Source: Phytomonospora sp040655735 (GTDB taxonomy: Bacteria; Actinomycetota; Actinomycetes; Mycobacteriales; Micromonosporaceae). Taken from it: a stretch of DNA of 64,000 nt. This document shows positions 33,498 to 42,086 of this stretch, in pieces. How positions within the stretch are numbered: the stretch's first letter is position 1; every line of letters begins with the position of its first letter. The notes under the pieces were generated by a model, which was not told the DNA's origin, searched no databases, and saw only the letters and a program-made list of their open reading frames with translations. The stretch covers positions 372,001 through 436,000 of the forward strand of contig NZ_JBFAKK010000002.1 of assembly GCF_040655735.1 (NCBI RefSeq), given 5' to 3'. The translations under genes were made by a program, and so were the position numbers.

Positions 33498-35011
33498 GGG
33501 TTGTCAGGGTAGTCCTCCGCCCTGGAGCGCTTGCCGGGTCGGTACAGGTGGTAACCGGCGGGGGCGTCGTTCTCGCCGTCGGTGGCGAACGGTTCGGGCG
33601 TACTGACGGTGGGTGCCTCCGTGCCGACGGTCTCGGCGCCCGATTCGGTGACCGGCGCCTCGTCGAGCAGGTGCGGATCGGAGCCGGTGAGGCGCTCGCC
33701 GCGCAGGCCGCGGGCGCTGACGGCGGTCTTGATCGTGGCGGCGAGCACGGCGATGGCCATGACGGCGATGCCGAGGGGGCCGTTGAAGGGGACGAGGCCG
33801 AGGCCGCCGCCGGCGACCCAGGCGAGGATGAGCAGGGTCTCGGAGTGGGCGAAGGCCGAGGCGCGGAATTCGGGTCGGACGCGTTCTTGGATGACGGCGT
33901 CGCCGGCGAGTTTCGCCGCGCCGGCGGCCGCCGCGGTGACCACGCACAGGGCGGCGACGCTGCCGAGGTTGTAGACGCCGGCGGCGCCGACGGCGACGGT
34001 GAAGGTCGCGGCGAGCGCGGCGGTCTGGACGCGCAGGGGCCGGTGGATGCTGCGGCGGGCGAAGGCGGCCGTCGCGGCGAAGGTGCCGATGGCGAGTGCG
34101 GCGGCGACGACGCCGAGGGCGAGTTGCTGGGGGAGGCGGCCGGTGATGGGGAAGTCGCCGGCGCGGGCGCGGAAGGCGAGGTAGAGGGTGAGGAAGCCGT
34201 AGCAGAAGCGGAGGGCGGCCGAGCCGAGCAGGCTCGCCCACACGAGGCGTCCGGTGAGGACGCGGGCGGTGCGGCGGCCGGGGAGCTGGAAGAGGCGGGG
34301 GACGGTCTCGGGGGGCTGGGAGTCGGTGCGGGGTGGCAGGCGCAGGGCCCAGACCATGCCGACGAGGAACACGACGGCGGCGGCGCGCAGGGTCCATTCG
34401 GGGCCGAACCAGATGGCGAGCAGGCCGAGGGGGAGGACGACGGCGCCGGCGACGGTTCCGTAGAGGGATGCGCGGGCGCCGGCTTCGACGAGGGTGAGGC
34501 GTTCGGGGAGCAGGCGGGGGAGGGCGGCGCTGCGGGCGACGCCGTAGGAGCGGGAGAGCAGGAGGATGCCGAAGGCGGCGGGGTAGAGGCCGAGGCCGTC
34601 GAGGTTGTCGGAGGCGATCCAGACGAGGAACGCGCGGCCGAGCATGGTCGCGGCCAGGGCGTAGCGGCGACCGTGGCGGACGCGGTCGAGGACGGGGCCG
34701 ACGAGGGGCGCCAGTAGGGCGAAGGGCGCCATGGTGATGAGGAGGTAGAGGGCGACCTGGCCGCGGGCCTGGTCGATGGGGACGTTGAAGAAGATGGTGC
34801 CGGCGAGTCCGATGGCGACGAGGGTGTCGCCGGCGCAGGAGGCGGCGTGGAGGTCGAGGAGTCGCATCATTCCGGTCTCGCCGCCGCCGCCTTTTTCGCG
34901 GGCCGAACCCACCTGGCGGCGGGCGAAACCGGCGAAGCCGCGCGCGACGGCGATCACGCCGCGGGCGATCGCCCGGACGGCGCGGAAGAGCGTGACGATG
35001 AGTCGGCGCAC
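33494..35011 (-). CDS. MFS-type transporter upstream of mqnB
   Basis: About 505 residues with 12 hydrophobic helices by eye, for example VALYLLITMAPFALLAPLVG, and the loop DRVRHGRRYALAATML between helices 2 and 3 that fits the MFS signature. A hydrophilic C-terminal tail ends RPGKRSRAEDYPDNP. The GTG at 35041 is possible but would leave only a few bases to the divergent gene; the GTG at 35011 leaves room for promoters. This gene often accompanies DUF3027 and the futalosine genes in actinomycetes. The substrate is unknown. Confidence 0.87.
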   Translation of the reverse strand: MRRLIVTLFRAVRAIARGVIAVARGFAGFARRQVGSAREKGGGGETGMMRLLDLHAASCAGDTLVAIGLAGTIFFNVPIDQARGQVALYLLITMAPFALLAPLVGPVLDRVRHGRRYALAATMLGRAFLVWIASDNLDGLGLYPAAFGILLLSRSYGVARSAALPRLLPERLTLVEAGARASLYGTVAGAVVLPLGLLAIWFGPEWTLRAAAVVFLVGMVWALRLPPRTDSQPPETVPRLFQLPGRRTARVLTGRLVWASLLGSAALRFCYGFLTLYLAFRARAGDFPITGRLPQQLALGVVAAALAIGTFAATAAFARRSIHRPLRVQTAALAATFTVAVGAAGVYNLGSVAALCVVTAAAAGAAKLAGDAVIQERVRPEFRASAFAHSETLLILAWVAGGGLGLVPFNGPLGIAVMAIAVLAATIKTAVSARGLRGERLTGSDPHLLDEAPVTESGAETVGTEAPTVSTPEPFATDGENDAPAGYHLYRPGKRSRAEDYPDNP

Positions 35012-35064
35012 TGCCCTATCATCCCCGTTCCCGGCGACCACTGACCGTGAGCAACAATAGGCTC

Positions 35065-35907
35065 GTGACCACCAGCATCGCGACTCGCCGCGCCCGACTC
35101 GACCGCACCTGCGCCGACGCCATCGACGTCGCCCGTGACGCGCTGGACGAGACCGGCGCGGAGGGCGTCGGCGAGTACGCCGATGCCGTCAACGAGGGCG
35201 AGCGGCTCGTCACCCACCTCTTCGAGTGCGAGCTGCCCGGGTACAAGGGCTGGCACTGGGCGGTGGTCGTCACGCGTGCGCCGAGGGCCCGCAAGGTCAC
35301 GGTGTGCGAGACGGCGCTGCTGCCGGGGCATGACGCGATCAGCGCGCCCGTGTGGGTGCCGTGGTCGGACCGGCTCGCGCCCGGGGATGTCGGGGCCGGC
35401 GACCTGCTGCCCACCGCGCCCGACGACGACCGGTTGATGCCGGCCTACACGTACTCCGACGACGACGCGGTGGAGGACATCGCGTTCGAGCTCGGTGTGG
35501 GGCGGACTCGCGTGATGAACCGCGAGGGGCGCATGGAGACCGCGCAACGCTGGTACGAGGGCGATTCCGGGCCCGAGGCGGAGATCGCGACGAGCGCGCC
35601 CGCCGACGCGCGGTGCGGGACGTGTGGATTCTTCCTGCCGCTGGCGGGTTCGCTGCGGCAGATGTTCGGGGTGTGCGGGAACCTGTACGCCGCCGACGAC
35701 GCGCGTGCGGTGTCGGCCGACCACGGGTGCGGGGCGCACTCGGAGGTGCTGGTGGCGGCGGACGTGCCGGTCGACACGCTGGAGACGGTGTACGACGACA
35801 ACGCGGTGGAGTCCCTGGAAGGGGAGTTAGCGGCGGGCTCGGTTGCGGGTTCGGCGGCGGCCGGGGGTCGGAACGGTGACGAAGAAGTTCGTTCTCTTCG
35901 ACCATGA
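35065..35907 (+). CDS. DUF3027 protein
   Basis: About 280 residues (GTG 35065; GTG 35047 is an alternative with less upstream space). Motifs: LDRTCADAIDVARDAL, VTHLFECELPGYKGWHWAVVV, CETALLPGHDAI, and the Cys cluster RCGTCGFFLPLAGSLRQ...GVCGN...DHGCGAHSE. This is the conserved actinobacterial DUF3027 family; the four cysteines suggest a zinc site. Function is unknown. The last 32 nt overlap the next gene's start, so the two are coupled. Divergent from the MFS-mqn operon. Confidence 0.9.
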   Translation: MTTSIATRRARLDRTCADAIDVARDALDETGAEGVGEYADAVNEGERLVTHLFECELPGYKGWHWAVVVTRAPRARKVTVCETALLPGHDAISAPVWVPWSDRLAPGDVGAGDLLPTAPDDDRLMPAYTYSDDDAVEDIAFELGVGRTRVMNREGRMETAQRWYEGDSGPEAEIATSAPADARCGTCGFFLPLAGSLRQMFGVCGNLYAADDARAVSADHGCGAHSEVLVAADVPVDTLETVYDDNAVESLEGELAAGSVAGSAAAGGRNGDEEVRSLRP

Positions 35908-36520
35908 CGGGGTCCTGGTGGACACCGAGTTCTGGTATCACCGGGCGGGGGAGCGCGCCCTCGCCGACATCGGGGTGAGCCTGGACAAGGACCGGTACCT
36001 GCGGGACATGGCGCGGGGTCTGGGTACGTGGGCACAGGCCAGGGCGGCGGGCGTCGGCGAAGAGGTCATCGGCAGGCAGCGCGCGGTTCGTGACGCCTAC
36101 TACCGGGAGTATCTGCGCACCGAGGCCATCGAGATCGAGGGCGTCGTCGAGGCGTTGGCGGAGTTGTCGAAGCACGTGCGGATGGCGATCGTGACGACCG
36201 CGAAGCGCGTGGACTTCGAGATCATTCACGAGAATCGCGGCATCAGGCGGTTCATGGACTTCGTGCTGGTGCGCGAGGACTACGAGCGCGCCAAGCCGCA
36301 CCCGGAGCCGTACTTGGCCGGGCTGAAGCGCTTCGGCGCCGCCCGGGAGGAGACGCTGGTCGTGGAGGACTCGGCGCGGGGGTTGAGTTCGGCGGTGGCG
36401 GCGGGGATCGAGTGCGCGGTGGTGCACAACGACTTCACGGCGGAGGACGACTTCTCGGGGGCGGCGTACCGGATCGGGGCGCTGGGGGAGTTGCGGGGGA
36501 TCGTGCTCGGGGTGGGGTGA
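35876..36520 (+). CDS. HAD-family phosphatase (beta-phosphoglucomutase-like)
   Basis: 214 residues from GTG 35876 (MTKKFVLFDHDGVLVDTEFW), which lies inside the end of the DUF3027 gene with GGGGG upstream. HAD motif I is DHDGVLVDTE, motif II is in IVTTAKR, motif III is the Lys of RAKPHPEPY and motif IV is VVEDSARGL. All catalytic residues are present. It should be a Mg-dependent phosphatase of a small phosphorylated metabolite. Confidence 0.9.
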   Translation: MTKKFVLFDHDGVLVDTEFWYHRAGERALADIGVSLDKDRYLRDMARGLGTWAQARAAGVGEEVIGRQRAVRDAYYREYLRTEAIEIEGVVEALAELSKHVRMAIVTTAKRVDFEIIHENRGIRRFMDFVLVREDYERAKPHPEPYLAGLKRFGAAREETLVVEDSARGLSSAVAAGIECAVVHNDFTAEDDFSGAAYRIGALGELRGIVLGVG

Positions 36521-36670
36521 CGGGTGGGCCGTCTCGGTTCGTGATGGGGCCGTGGGGTTGTGGCTCGGGGTGGTGGCTTGAGATGGTGCGGGGCGGGTGA
36601 CCGGCGCCGCCGCCGCGTCGTGTTCGGGGTGGGGTAGCGGGGGACCGCAAGCGTGGGGCGCCGTGTCGGG

Positions 36671-36787
36671 GTGGTCTGACGGCCGATCGAAGCCGTGGAG
36701 CGGCGTGGGGTGGTCCGACGGCCGATCGAAGCCGTGGAGCGGCGTGGGGTGGTCCGACGGCCGATCGAAGCCGTGGGGCCGCCCAGG
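36671..36787 (+). repeat. 39-bp tandem repeat, 2.8 copies
   Basis: Units begin with GTGGTCTGAC or GTGGTCCGAC at 36671, 36710 and 36749; each contains GGCCGATCGAAGCCGTGG. Units 1 and 2 differ at one base, and the third diverges after about 28 nt, where it runs into the DnaA-box element. Confidence 0.95.
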
Positions 36788-36880
36788 CCGCCTCCCACTT
36801 CTGACAGTAGAGGGGCGCCAGGCGTGGGTGTGTAGGGCTCAGCGGCCGGGCCTGTGGATAACTCGCCGGTTGTGGACAAC
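36774..36880 (-). repeat. Dispersed 106-bp element with two DnaA boxes, copy A
   Basis: Read on the minus strand it starts GTTGTCCACAACCGG, then CGA, then GTTATCCACAGG. These hold the DnaA boxes TTGTCCACA and TTATCCACA. About 25 nt later come CGCCTGGCG, a CTACTGTC block and GGGCGGCCCCA. It aligns in register with 62466-62571: 28 of 30 bases across the boxes, then patchy but collinear identity. Confidence 0.8.
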
Positions 36881-37099
36881 GCGCTCGCCGCCCTCGCGCC
36901 CGCAATCGGCCCAGCCCCAAGGCTGCCGGCTCCCGTGCCCCCGCCTCCGAGGCCGCCCCGCAACCACCAACTGGCCCCGCCCCCGTCCTGCCTCCACGGC
37001 CGCCGCCCCGCAGCCCTCGCCACCATCCCCCAAACCACCCCCCACACCACCCCCAAACCACCCCCAAACCACCCCCCACACCACCCCAACAGCCCTCTC

Positions 37100-37174
37100 G
37101 CCAACACCCGTTGACATTTCCCCGCACCCCATGCCAGACTTCAAGTCAACAGCCGTTGGCCAACACCAGTTGAC
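37100..37174 (+). promoter_or_regulatory. Three GYCAAC-N4-GTTGRC operators upstream of the FAD monooxygenase gene
   Basis: Copies: GCCAACACCCGTTGAC (37100-37115), GTCAACAGCCGTTGGC (37145-37160) and GCCAACACCAGTTGAC (37159-37174), the last two overlapping by 2 nt. The first contains a perfect -35 TTGACA (37111-37116). Such palindromes are typical of TetR- or MarR-type repressors, none of which is encoded next door. Confidence 0.7.
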
Positions 37175-37215
37175 CACCCGTCCGCCCCCACCCGCCACCC
37201 CGAGGAGGCGCCACC

Positions 37216-38643
37216 ATGCCCACCCCCGACGTTCTCGTCATCGGCGCCGGCCCCACCGGTCTCCTGCTCGCCGGCGACCTCGCGGCGGCCGGCGTCGCCG
37301 TCACCGTCGTCGAGCGCCGCTCGGCGGAGTCGAACCTCACCCGCGCCTTCGCCGTCCACGCCCGCACGATGGAGCAGCTCGACGCCCGCGGCGTCGCCGA
37401 CGAACTGGCCGCCACCGGCCAGAAGCTCCAGTCCCTGCGCCTGTTCGGCAGCGTCGAACTCGACCTCGGCAAGCTCCCGACCCGCTTCCCCTACCTCCTG
37501 GTCACCCCCCAGTACGAGACCGAGAACGTCCTGGAGCGCCGGGCCCTCGCCGCCGGCGCGACCATCGTCCGCGGCCTCAAGGTCACCGCCCTGCGCCAGG
37601 ACGACACCGGCGCCGAGGTCGACACCGTCGACGAGTCGGGCGCCACGGCCACCCACCGCGCCTCCTACGTGGTCGGCACCGACGGCCACCGCAGCGTCGT
37701 CCGCCAGGCCCTCGGCATGGACTTCCCCGGCGAATCGGCGGTCTTGTCGGTCGTCCTTGCCGACGTGAAGATGTCCGACCCGCCCGCCGAGGTCCTCACC
37801 GCCAACAGCGGTGAGGCCGGCTTCGTGTTCACCGCCCCCTTCGGCGACGGCTGGCACCGCGTCATCGCCTGGGACCGCCACAAGCAGCTCCCCGACTCCG
37901 CCCCGGTCGACTTCGAGGAGCTGCGCACCCTCATGACCAGCGTCCTGGGCACCGACCACGGCATGCACGACCCGCGCTGGACCTCCCGCTTCCACAGCGA
38001 CGAACGCCAGGTCGAGCGCTACCGCGTCGGCCGCGTCTTCCTCGCCGGCGACGCCGCCCACGTCCACTCCCCGGCCGGCGGGCAGGGCATGAACACCGGC
38101 CTCCAGGACGCCGCCAACCTCGGCTGGAAACTCGCCGCCGCCGTCCACGGCCGGGCCCCCGACGGCCTCCTCGACACCTACCACGCCGAACGCCACCCGG
38201 TGGGCCGCGGCGTCCTCAAGAGCAGCGGCGCGATCCTTCGCCTGGCACTGCTGGGATCCAACGCCGCCCGCGGCCTGCGCAACGTCCTCGTCAAGACCGC
38301 GATGAGCATCCCGCTCGCCGCCCGCAAGGCGACCGGCACGCTCTCCGGTGTCGCGATCGCCTACGCCGCACCGAAAGGCGCGCACCGGCTGGTCGGCGAG
38401 CGCGCCCCCGACGTGTCCCTTGTGGACGGCCGTCTCTACGAGGAGCTGCGCGGGGGCCGCCACGTCCTGGTCCTCGGCGAGGGCGCCAAGGCCACTGTGG
38501 ACGGTCACTTCGCTGTGGTGACCCCCGCCGAGCCGACCGCGACGACCGTCCTCGTCCGCCCCGACGGCTACGTCGCCTGGGCGGCCGACGGCGCCGACGG
38601 TGACGCGATCGACCGCGCCCTGACCGCCGCCGGTCTCGCCTGA
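37216..38643 (+). CDS. FAD-dependent aromatic monooxygenase (PHBH/RdmE-like)
   Basis: 475 residues; GAGGAGG lies 6-8 nt before the ATG. The Rossmann motif VIGAGPTGLLLAGDLAAAG is at 7-25, GTDGHRSVVR provides the DG motif, and GDAAHVHSPAGGQGMNTGLQ the GD motif. A C-terminal thioredoxin-like domain follows (LVDGRLYEELRGGRHVLVLG). The family hydroxylates phenols or polyketide-type aromatics with NAD(P)H and O2. No polyketide genes are nearby; the triple operator suggests induction by an aromatic compound. A strong terminator follows. Confidence 0.93.
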   Translation: MPTPDVLVIGAGPTGLLLAGDLAAAGVAVTVVERRSAESNLTRAFAVHARTMEQLDARGVADELAATGQKLQSLRLFGSVELDLGKLPTRFPYLLVTPQYETENVLERRALAAGATIVRGLKVTALRQDDTGAEVDTVDESGATATHRASYVVGTDGHRSVVRQALGMDFPGESAVLSVVLADVKMSDPPAEVLTANSGEAGFVFTAPFGDGWHRVIAWDRHKQLPDSAPVDFEELRTLMTSVLGTDHGMHDPRWTSRFHSDERQVERYRVGRVFLAGDAAHVHSPAGGQGMNTGLQDAANLGWKLAAAVHGRAPDGLLDTYHAERHPVGRGVLKSSGAILRLALLGSNAARGLRNVLVKTAMSIPLAARKATGTLSGVAIAYAAPKGAHRLVGERAPDVSLVDGRLYEELRGGRHVLVLGEGAKATVDGHFAVVTPAEPTATTVLVRPDGYVAWAADGADGDAIDRALTAAGLA

Positions 38644-38670
38644 GGCGCGCGACACGACCTCGCACGAGAA

Positions 38671-38695
38671 GCGGCGCCCGCCGGCCGGGCGCCGC
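38671..38695 (+). terminator. Terminator of the FAD monooxygenase gene
   Basis: GCGGCGCCCG pairs perfectly with CGGGCGCCGC over a 5-nt loop. It ends directly at the -10 (TAATCT) of the next gene, so the hairpin overlaps the sigma-gene promoter. Confidence 0.85.
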
Positions 38696-38708
38696 TAATC
38701 TTGCGGTC

Positions 38709-39650
38709 ATGCCGGTCAGCCAGCGGGAAGTCACGCTCTTCGAGGCCGCCAGGCCACGCCTGGAGGCCATCGCCTACCGCCTCCTGGGCTCGGCGAGCGA
38801 CGCCGAGGACGCCGTCCAGGACACCTTCCTGCGCTGGCAGTCCGCCGACCGCGAACACGTCCTGGTCCCCGAGGCCTGGCTCACCAAGGTCTTGACCAAC
38901 CTGTGCCTCAACCAGCTCACCTCCGCCCGCGCGCGGCGCGAGACATACGTCGGCCAGTGGTTCCCCGAGCCGGTGCTGGCCGGTGACACGATGCTCGGCC
39001 CGGCCGACACCGCCGAGCAGCGCGAGTCGGTGTCCATGGCCATGCTCGACCTCATGGAACTGCTGCCGCCCAAGGAGCGCGCGGTCTACGTCCTGCGCGT
39101 GGCCTTCGGCTACCGGCACGACGAGATCGCCGCGATCCTCGACATCAGCGAGGCCAACAGCCAGCAGCTCCACCGCCGCGCCAAGCAGCACCTCGCCGAC
39201 GACCGCCCCCGCGTCGAGGTGACCGCCGCCGACGCCCGCCGCATCGTCGAGGAGTTCCTGGCCGCCGCGGTCAGCGGGCGCACCGAACCGCTCGTCGAAC
39301 TGCTCGCCGACGGCGCGATCGGCGCCGGTGACGGCGGCGGGATCGTGCCCAGTCTCGGCACGCCGGTCGCCGGCCGGCTCCAGGTGGCGCGGTTCATGCG
39401 CGGGCTGCTGCGCTCCTCGCGGTCGCGGGAGTTCGCCGCCGGCGGACTGGTGTTCGCGGCCGTGGTCAACAACGAGCCGGCGCTGGTGATGGTCGAGGGG
39501 GAGCGCGTGATCGGCGTGTTCTCGCTGGAGCCGACCGCCGACGGCATCGCCGCGATCCGCATGCACGCCAACCCCGAGAAGCTCGTCCGCTTCACGCGCG
39601 CCTGGGCCGCCACGGAGGACCACGGGAGCCCTCTCGACCTTGGCTGGTGA
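38709..39650 (+). CDS. ECF41-type sigma factor with SnoaL-like C-terminal domain
   Basis: 313 residues. Sigma region 2 (about 10-75) contains YRLLGSASDAEDAVQDTFLRW and region 4 (about 105-165) LPPKERAVYVLRVAFGYRHDEIA. The C-terminal extension has the ECF41 hallmarks DGGG (208-211) and NPEKL (288-292), which in studied ECF41 proteins control activity in place of an anti-sigma factor. TAATCT 7 nt before the ATG gives a leaderless start. The NDH-like oxidoreductase downstream is a typical partner. Confidence 0.95.
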   Translation: MPVSQREVTLFEAARPRLEAIAYRLLGSASDAEDAVQDTFLRWQSADREHVLVPEAWLTKVLTNLCLNQLTSARARRETYVGQWFPEPVLAGDTMLGPADTAEQRESVSMAMLDLMELLPPKERAVYVLRVAFGYRHDEIAAILDISEANSQQLHRRAKQHLADDRPRVEVTAADARRIVEEFLAAAVSGRTEPLVELLADGAIGAGDGGGIVPSLGTPVAGRLQVARFMRGLLRSSRSREFAAGGLVFAAVVNNEPALVMVEGERVIGVFSLEPTADGIAAIRMHANPEKLVRFTRAWAATEDHGSPLDLGW

Positions 39651-39665
39651 CCCACATCACAGTCC

Positions 39666-39680
39666 TTTCCTGTCAGGAAA
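39666..39680. promoter_or_regulatory. Palindrome between ECF41 gene and oxidoreductase gene
   Basis: TTTCCTGTCAGGAAA has 7-nt perfect arms around a single central T, too tight to form a hairpin, so it is more likely a protein-binding site. I could not find the ECF41-type TGTCACA-N16-CGTC promoter at the right spacing here. Confidence 0.5.
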
Positions 39681-39730
39681 CGCGCCGCCGCCCGGTTCAG
39701 GAGGCGTACACATCCCGACAGGAGTGAGCC

Positions 39731-40915
39731 ATGAAGCACCGCATCGTCGTCCTCGGCGCCGGATACACCGGGACCAGCGCCGCCGGGCGCCTGGCCAGGA
39801 GCCTCCACCGTGACGACGTCGAGATCACCCTCGTCAACGCCGACACCGAGTTCGTCGAGCGGGTCCGCATGCACCAGCTCGCGACCGGGCAGCGCCTCAA
39901 GAGCCGCCCGCTGACCGCGATCCTCGCCGGAACCGGCGTGAAGGTGCGCACCGCGTGGGTGACCGCCATCGACCCCGACGCCAAGACCGTCGCCGTCGAA
40001 GAGGCCGGCGGCCCGGCCGAGATCGCCTACGACACGCTCGTCTACGCCCTGGGCAGCGCCGTCGCCGACCACGGCGTGCCCGGTGTCGCCGAGCACGCCC
40101 ACAATGTCGCCGGGAAGGGTTCGGCGCTGCGCCTGCGGGATCGCCTCGCCGCGCTGCCGGCGGGCGCGACCGTCCTGGTCGCCGGCGGCGGCCTGACCGG
40201 CATCGAGTCGGTCACCGAGATCGCCGAGTCGAGGCCCGACCTCGACGTCGCGCTCGTCACGCGCGGCGAGCTGGGCGACTGGCTCGGCGAGAAGGGCCGC
40301 GAGCACCTGCGCGCGGTTCTCGGCCGGCTCGGCGTGACCGTCCACGAGCACACCGACATCACCTCCGTGTCCGCGTCCGCCGTGACCACCGGCGACGGCG
40401 GCGACATCCCCGCCGAGGTGACGGTGTGGACGACCGGCTTCGCCGTCCACCCGATCGCGGCGGCCTCCACCCTCGCCGTCGCGCCGAACGGCCGGATCAT
40501 CGTCGACGCCAGCGTTCGCTCCGTCTCGCACCCCGACGTCTACGCCGTCGGCGACGCCGCCCACGCCGAGGGCGCGGGCGGCAAGACGCTGCGGATGTCG
40601 TGCGCCTCGGGCATTCCGCTGAGCTGGCACGCCGCCGACGTCATCACCGCGCGGCTCACCGGCGGGGAGGTGCCGACCACGACGATCGGGTACAGCCAGC
40701 AGTGCGTGAGCCTCGGCCGACGCGACGCCCTCATCCAGAAGGTCCACGAGGACGACACCGCCAAGCCCGAGGCGATGACGGGCCGGTTCGCGGCCAGGTA
40801 CAAGGAGCTCATCTGCCGGGGAGCGGCCTGGGGGACCGCCCACCCGACGCTGCTGCTCCCGCGCCGCCGTCGCCGGGTCGTCGTCGACCGGGCCCGATCC
40901 GACGCCGCTCGGTGA
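39731..40915 (+). CDS. NAD(P)/FAD-dependent oxidoreductase, NDH-2-like
   Basis: 394 residues with a clear ACAGGAG ribosome site. The first FAD motif is VVLGAGYTGTSAAGRLA (6-22), the second nucleotide site VLVAGGGLTGIESVTEIAE near 145, and the FAD-binding YAVGDAAHAEG near 275. It lacks the C-terminal membrane helix of authentic NDH-2. In actinomycetes these oxidoreductases accompany ECF41 sigma factors, so redox stress or quinone-linked work is likely. Confidence 0.92.
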   Translation: MKHRIVVLGAGYTGTSAAGRLARSLHRDDVEITLVNADTEFVERVRMHQLATGQRLKSRPLTAILAGTGVKVRTAWVTAIDPDAKTVAVEEAGGPAEIAYDTLVYALGSAVADHGVPGVAEHAHNVAGKGSALRLRDRLAALPAGATVLVAGGGLTGIESVTEIAESRPDLDVALVTRGELGDWLGEKGREHLRAVLGRLGVTVHEHTDITSVSASAVTTGDGGDIPAEVTVWTTGFAVHPIAAASTLAVAPNGRIIVDASVRSVSHPDVYAVGDAAHAEGAGGKTLRMSCASGIPLSWHAADVITARLTGGEVPTTTIGYSQQCVSLGRRDALIQKVHEDDTAKPEAMTGRFAARYKELICRGAAWGTAHPTLLLPRRRRRVVVDRARSDAAR

Positions 40916-40917
40916 CC

Positions 40918-40943
40918 GGGATCCCTTCAGGCGAAGGGATCCC
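40918..40943. terminator. Bidirectional terminator containing a stop codon
   Basis: GGGATCCCTTC pairs with GAAGGGATCCC across a 4-nt loop. The stop codon of the minus-strand WD40-like gene (40927-40929) falls in the upper stem and loop, and the plus-strand oxidoreductase stops 2 nt before the stem. Confidence 0.8.
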
Positions 40944-42009
40944 ACAGCCGCACGGCCCCGTCGCCGCTCGTCACGGCCAGCACGCGGCCGTCGACCTCCC
41001 CGGCGGCGAGCAGCGAGAGGCGGCCTCCCGCGGTGAGCGGCGCGGCCGCCTCGGAACCGTCGGCGGGATCCCAGATCCGCACCGCCCCCTCGTATCCGCA
41101 GGCCAGGACGAGCTCGCGGCCGCCGGGCGAGACGGTCAGCAGCGTCGACAGGCGCCTGCCCTCGCCCGGGATCCGGCGGGCGCGCTCCTCACCCGACTCC
41201 AGGTCCCGCAGGTGGATCTCGGGGAAGTCACCGCCCGCGAGGATCGTCGCCCGGCCGTCCACACGCGACAATGCGACCGCGCGGACCTGACTCGGCAGTG
41301 TCCACGCCGAGCCGATCTCGGTGGCCTCGCGCATGTCCCAGGCCCGGACCGTGGAGTCGTGGCTCCCGGTCAGCCCGACCGCGCGGCCGCCGTCGAGCGC
41401 GATCGCGGTCGCGGAGACGCCGTCGAGGTGCCCGGTCAGCGGCTCGCCGATCGCGGTGCCCTCGTCGAGGTTCCACGCGACCGCCCGGGTGCAGCCGTCG
41501 CCGCCACCGGAAAGGCCGAGCAGTCCGTCCGGTGTGGACAGTGCGGCCATGCCCCAGACGTGCCACTCGTGACCGATGACCGGGCCGTTGACCAGTTCGC
41601 CGGTGGCGACGTCGTAGAGCCGCACCGAGGCGCCGGCCTCGGTGCGGCCGTCCTCGTCCTCCCAGTCGACGCAGTCCTCTTCCCCGTCGTCGTGGACGTG
41701 CTCCTCGGGGTCGTCGAAGTGGGATCCGGCGAACAGCAGCGGCCGCCCCTCGTGCCACACGAAGGCCGTCTCGTAGAGCAGGTCGTGGGCGCCGGTGTAG
41801 TCCACGAGGTGCAGGTCGTAGCCGGTGTGGACGAGATCGCGCGAGGCGAACCCGTCCGTGCGCGGGTCCCAGGTCCACACCCCGCCCTCCCCGAAGGGCC
41901 CGAAGACGAGCGGGCCGTCCGGTGTCGCGGCGAGGCCCGCGCGGGCGATGGGCCGGGTCCCCGGCTGTTCGGGCAGGACGATGCGGTTGATCTCACGTCG
42001 ATCGGACAT
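40927..42009 (-). CDS. WD40-repeat-like protein
   Basis: 360 residues from ATG 42009 (MSDRREINRIVLPEQPG), supported by TAGCCT 7 nt upstream. Repeated blades end in RAWD, RLWD and IWDPADGSE-type motifs with GH dipeptides (EPLTGHLDGVSATAIALDGG), the pattern of a beta-propeller with about six to seven blades. An acidic insert DDPEEHVHDDGEEDCVDWED lies near 115. It is soluble and has no signal. Likely a scaffold; partners unknown. Confidence 0.87.
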   Translation of the reverse strand: MSDRREINRIVLPEQPGTRPIARAGLAATPDGPLVFGPFGEGGVWTWDPRTDGFASRDLVHTGYDLHLVDYTGAHDLLYETAFVWHEGRPLLFAGSHFDDPEEHVHDDGEEDCVDWEDEDGRTEAGASVRLYDVATGELVNGPVIGHEWHVWGMAALSTPDGLLGLSGGGDGCTRAVAWNLDEGTAIGEPLTGHLDGVSATAIALDGGRAVGLTGSHDSTVRAWDMREATEIGSAWTLPSQVRAVALSRVDGRATILAGGDFPEIHLRDLESGEERARRIPGEGRRLSTLLTVSPGGRELVLACGYEGAVRIWDPADGSEAAAPLTAGGRLSLLAAGEVDGRVLAVTSGDGAVRLWDPFA

Positions 42010-42044
42010 GCCGGGCAGGCTAGCCCGGCCCTGCGACATGGGAA

Positions 42045-42074
42045 AGGCCCCGCCCGCAATCCCGGGCGGGGCCT
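42045..42074 (-). terminator. Terminator of the ExeM/NucH nuclease gene
   Basis: AGGCCCCGCCCG pairs perfectly with CGGGCGGGGCCT (12 bp) over a 6-nt loop, 12 nt beyond the nuclease stop on the minus strand. Confidence 0.9.
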
Positions 42075-42086
42075 GCGATCTGGGGC

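Larger units (their letters stand above)
36521..37215. other. 695-bp gap with tandem repeats, DnaA-box element and operators
   Basis: No gene is supported. In order it holds G-rich sequence, a 39-bp tandem repeat, the dispersed DnaA-box element, a C/A-rich stretch of ACCACCCCC repeats (37025-37090), and the operator-promoter region of the FAD monooxygenase gene. Long frames through it come from the repeats. Confidence 0.7.

Noticed and set aside
36774..36880. Chromosomal replication origin
   Set aside because: Only two DnaA boxes, no dnaA, dnaN or gyrase genes adjacent, and the same unit recurs at 62.5 kb.
36597..37814. 405-codon frame through the repeat-rich gap
   Set aside because: Driven by the 39-bp repeats and the C/A-rich tract; overlaps the real monooxygenase gene out of frame.
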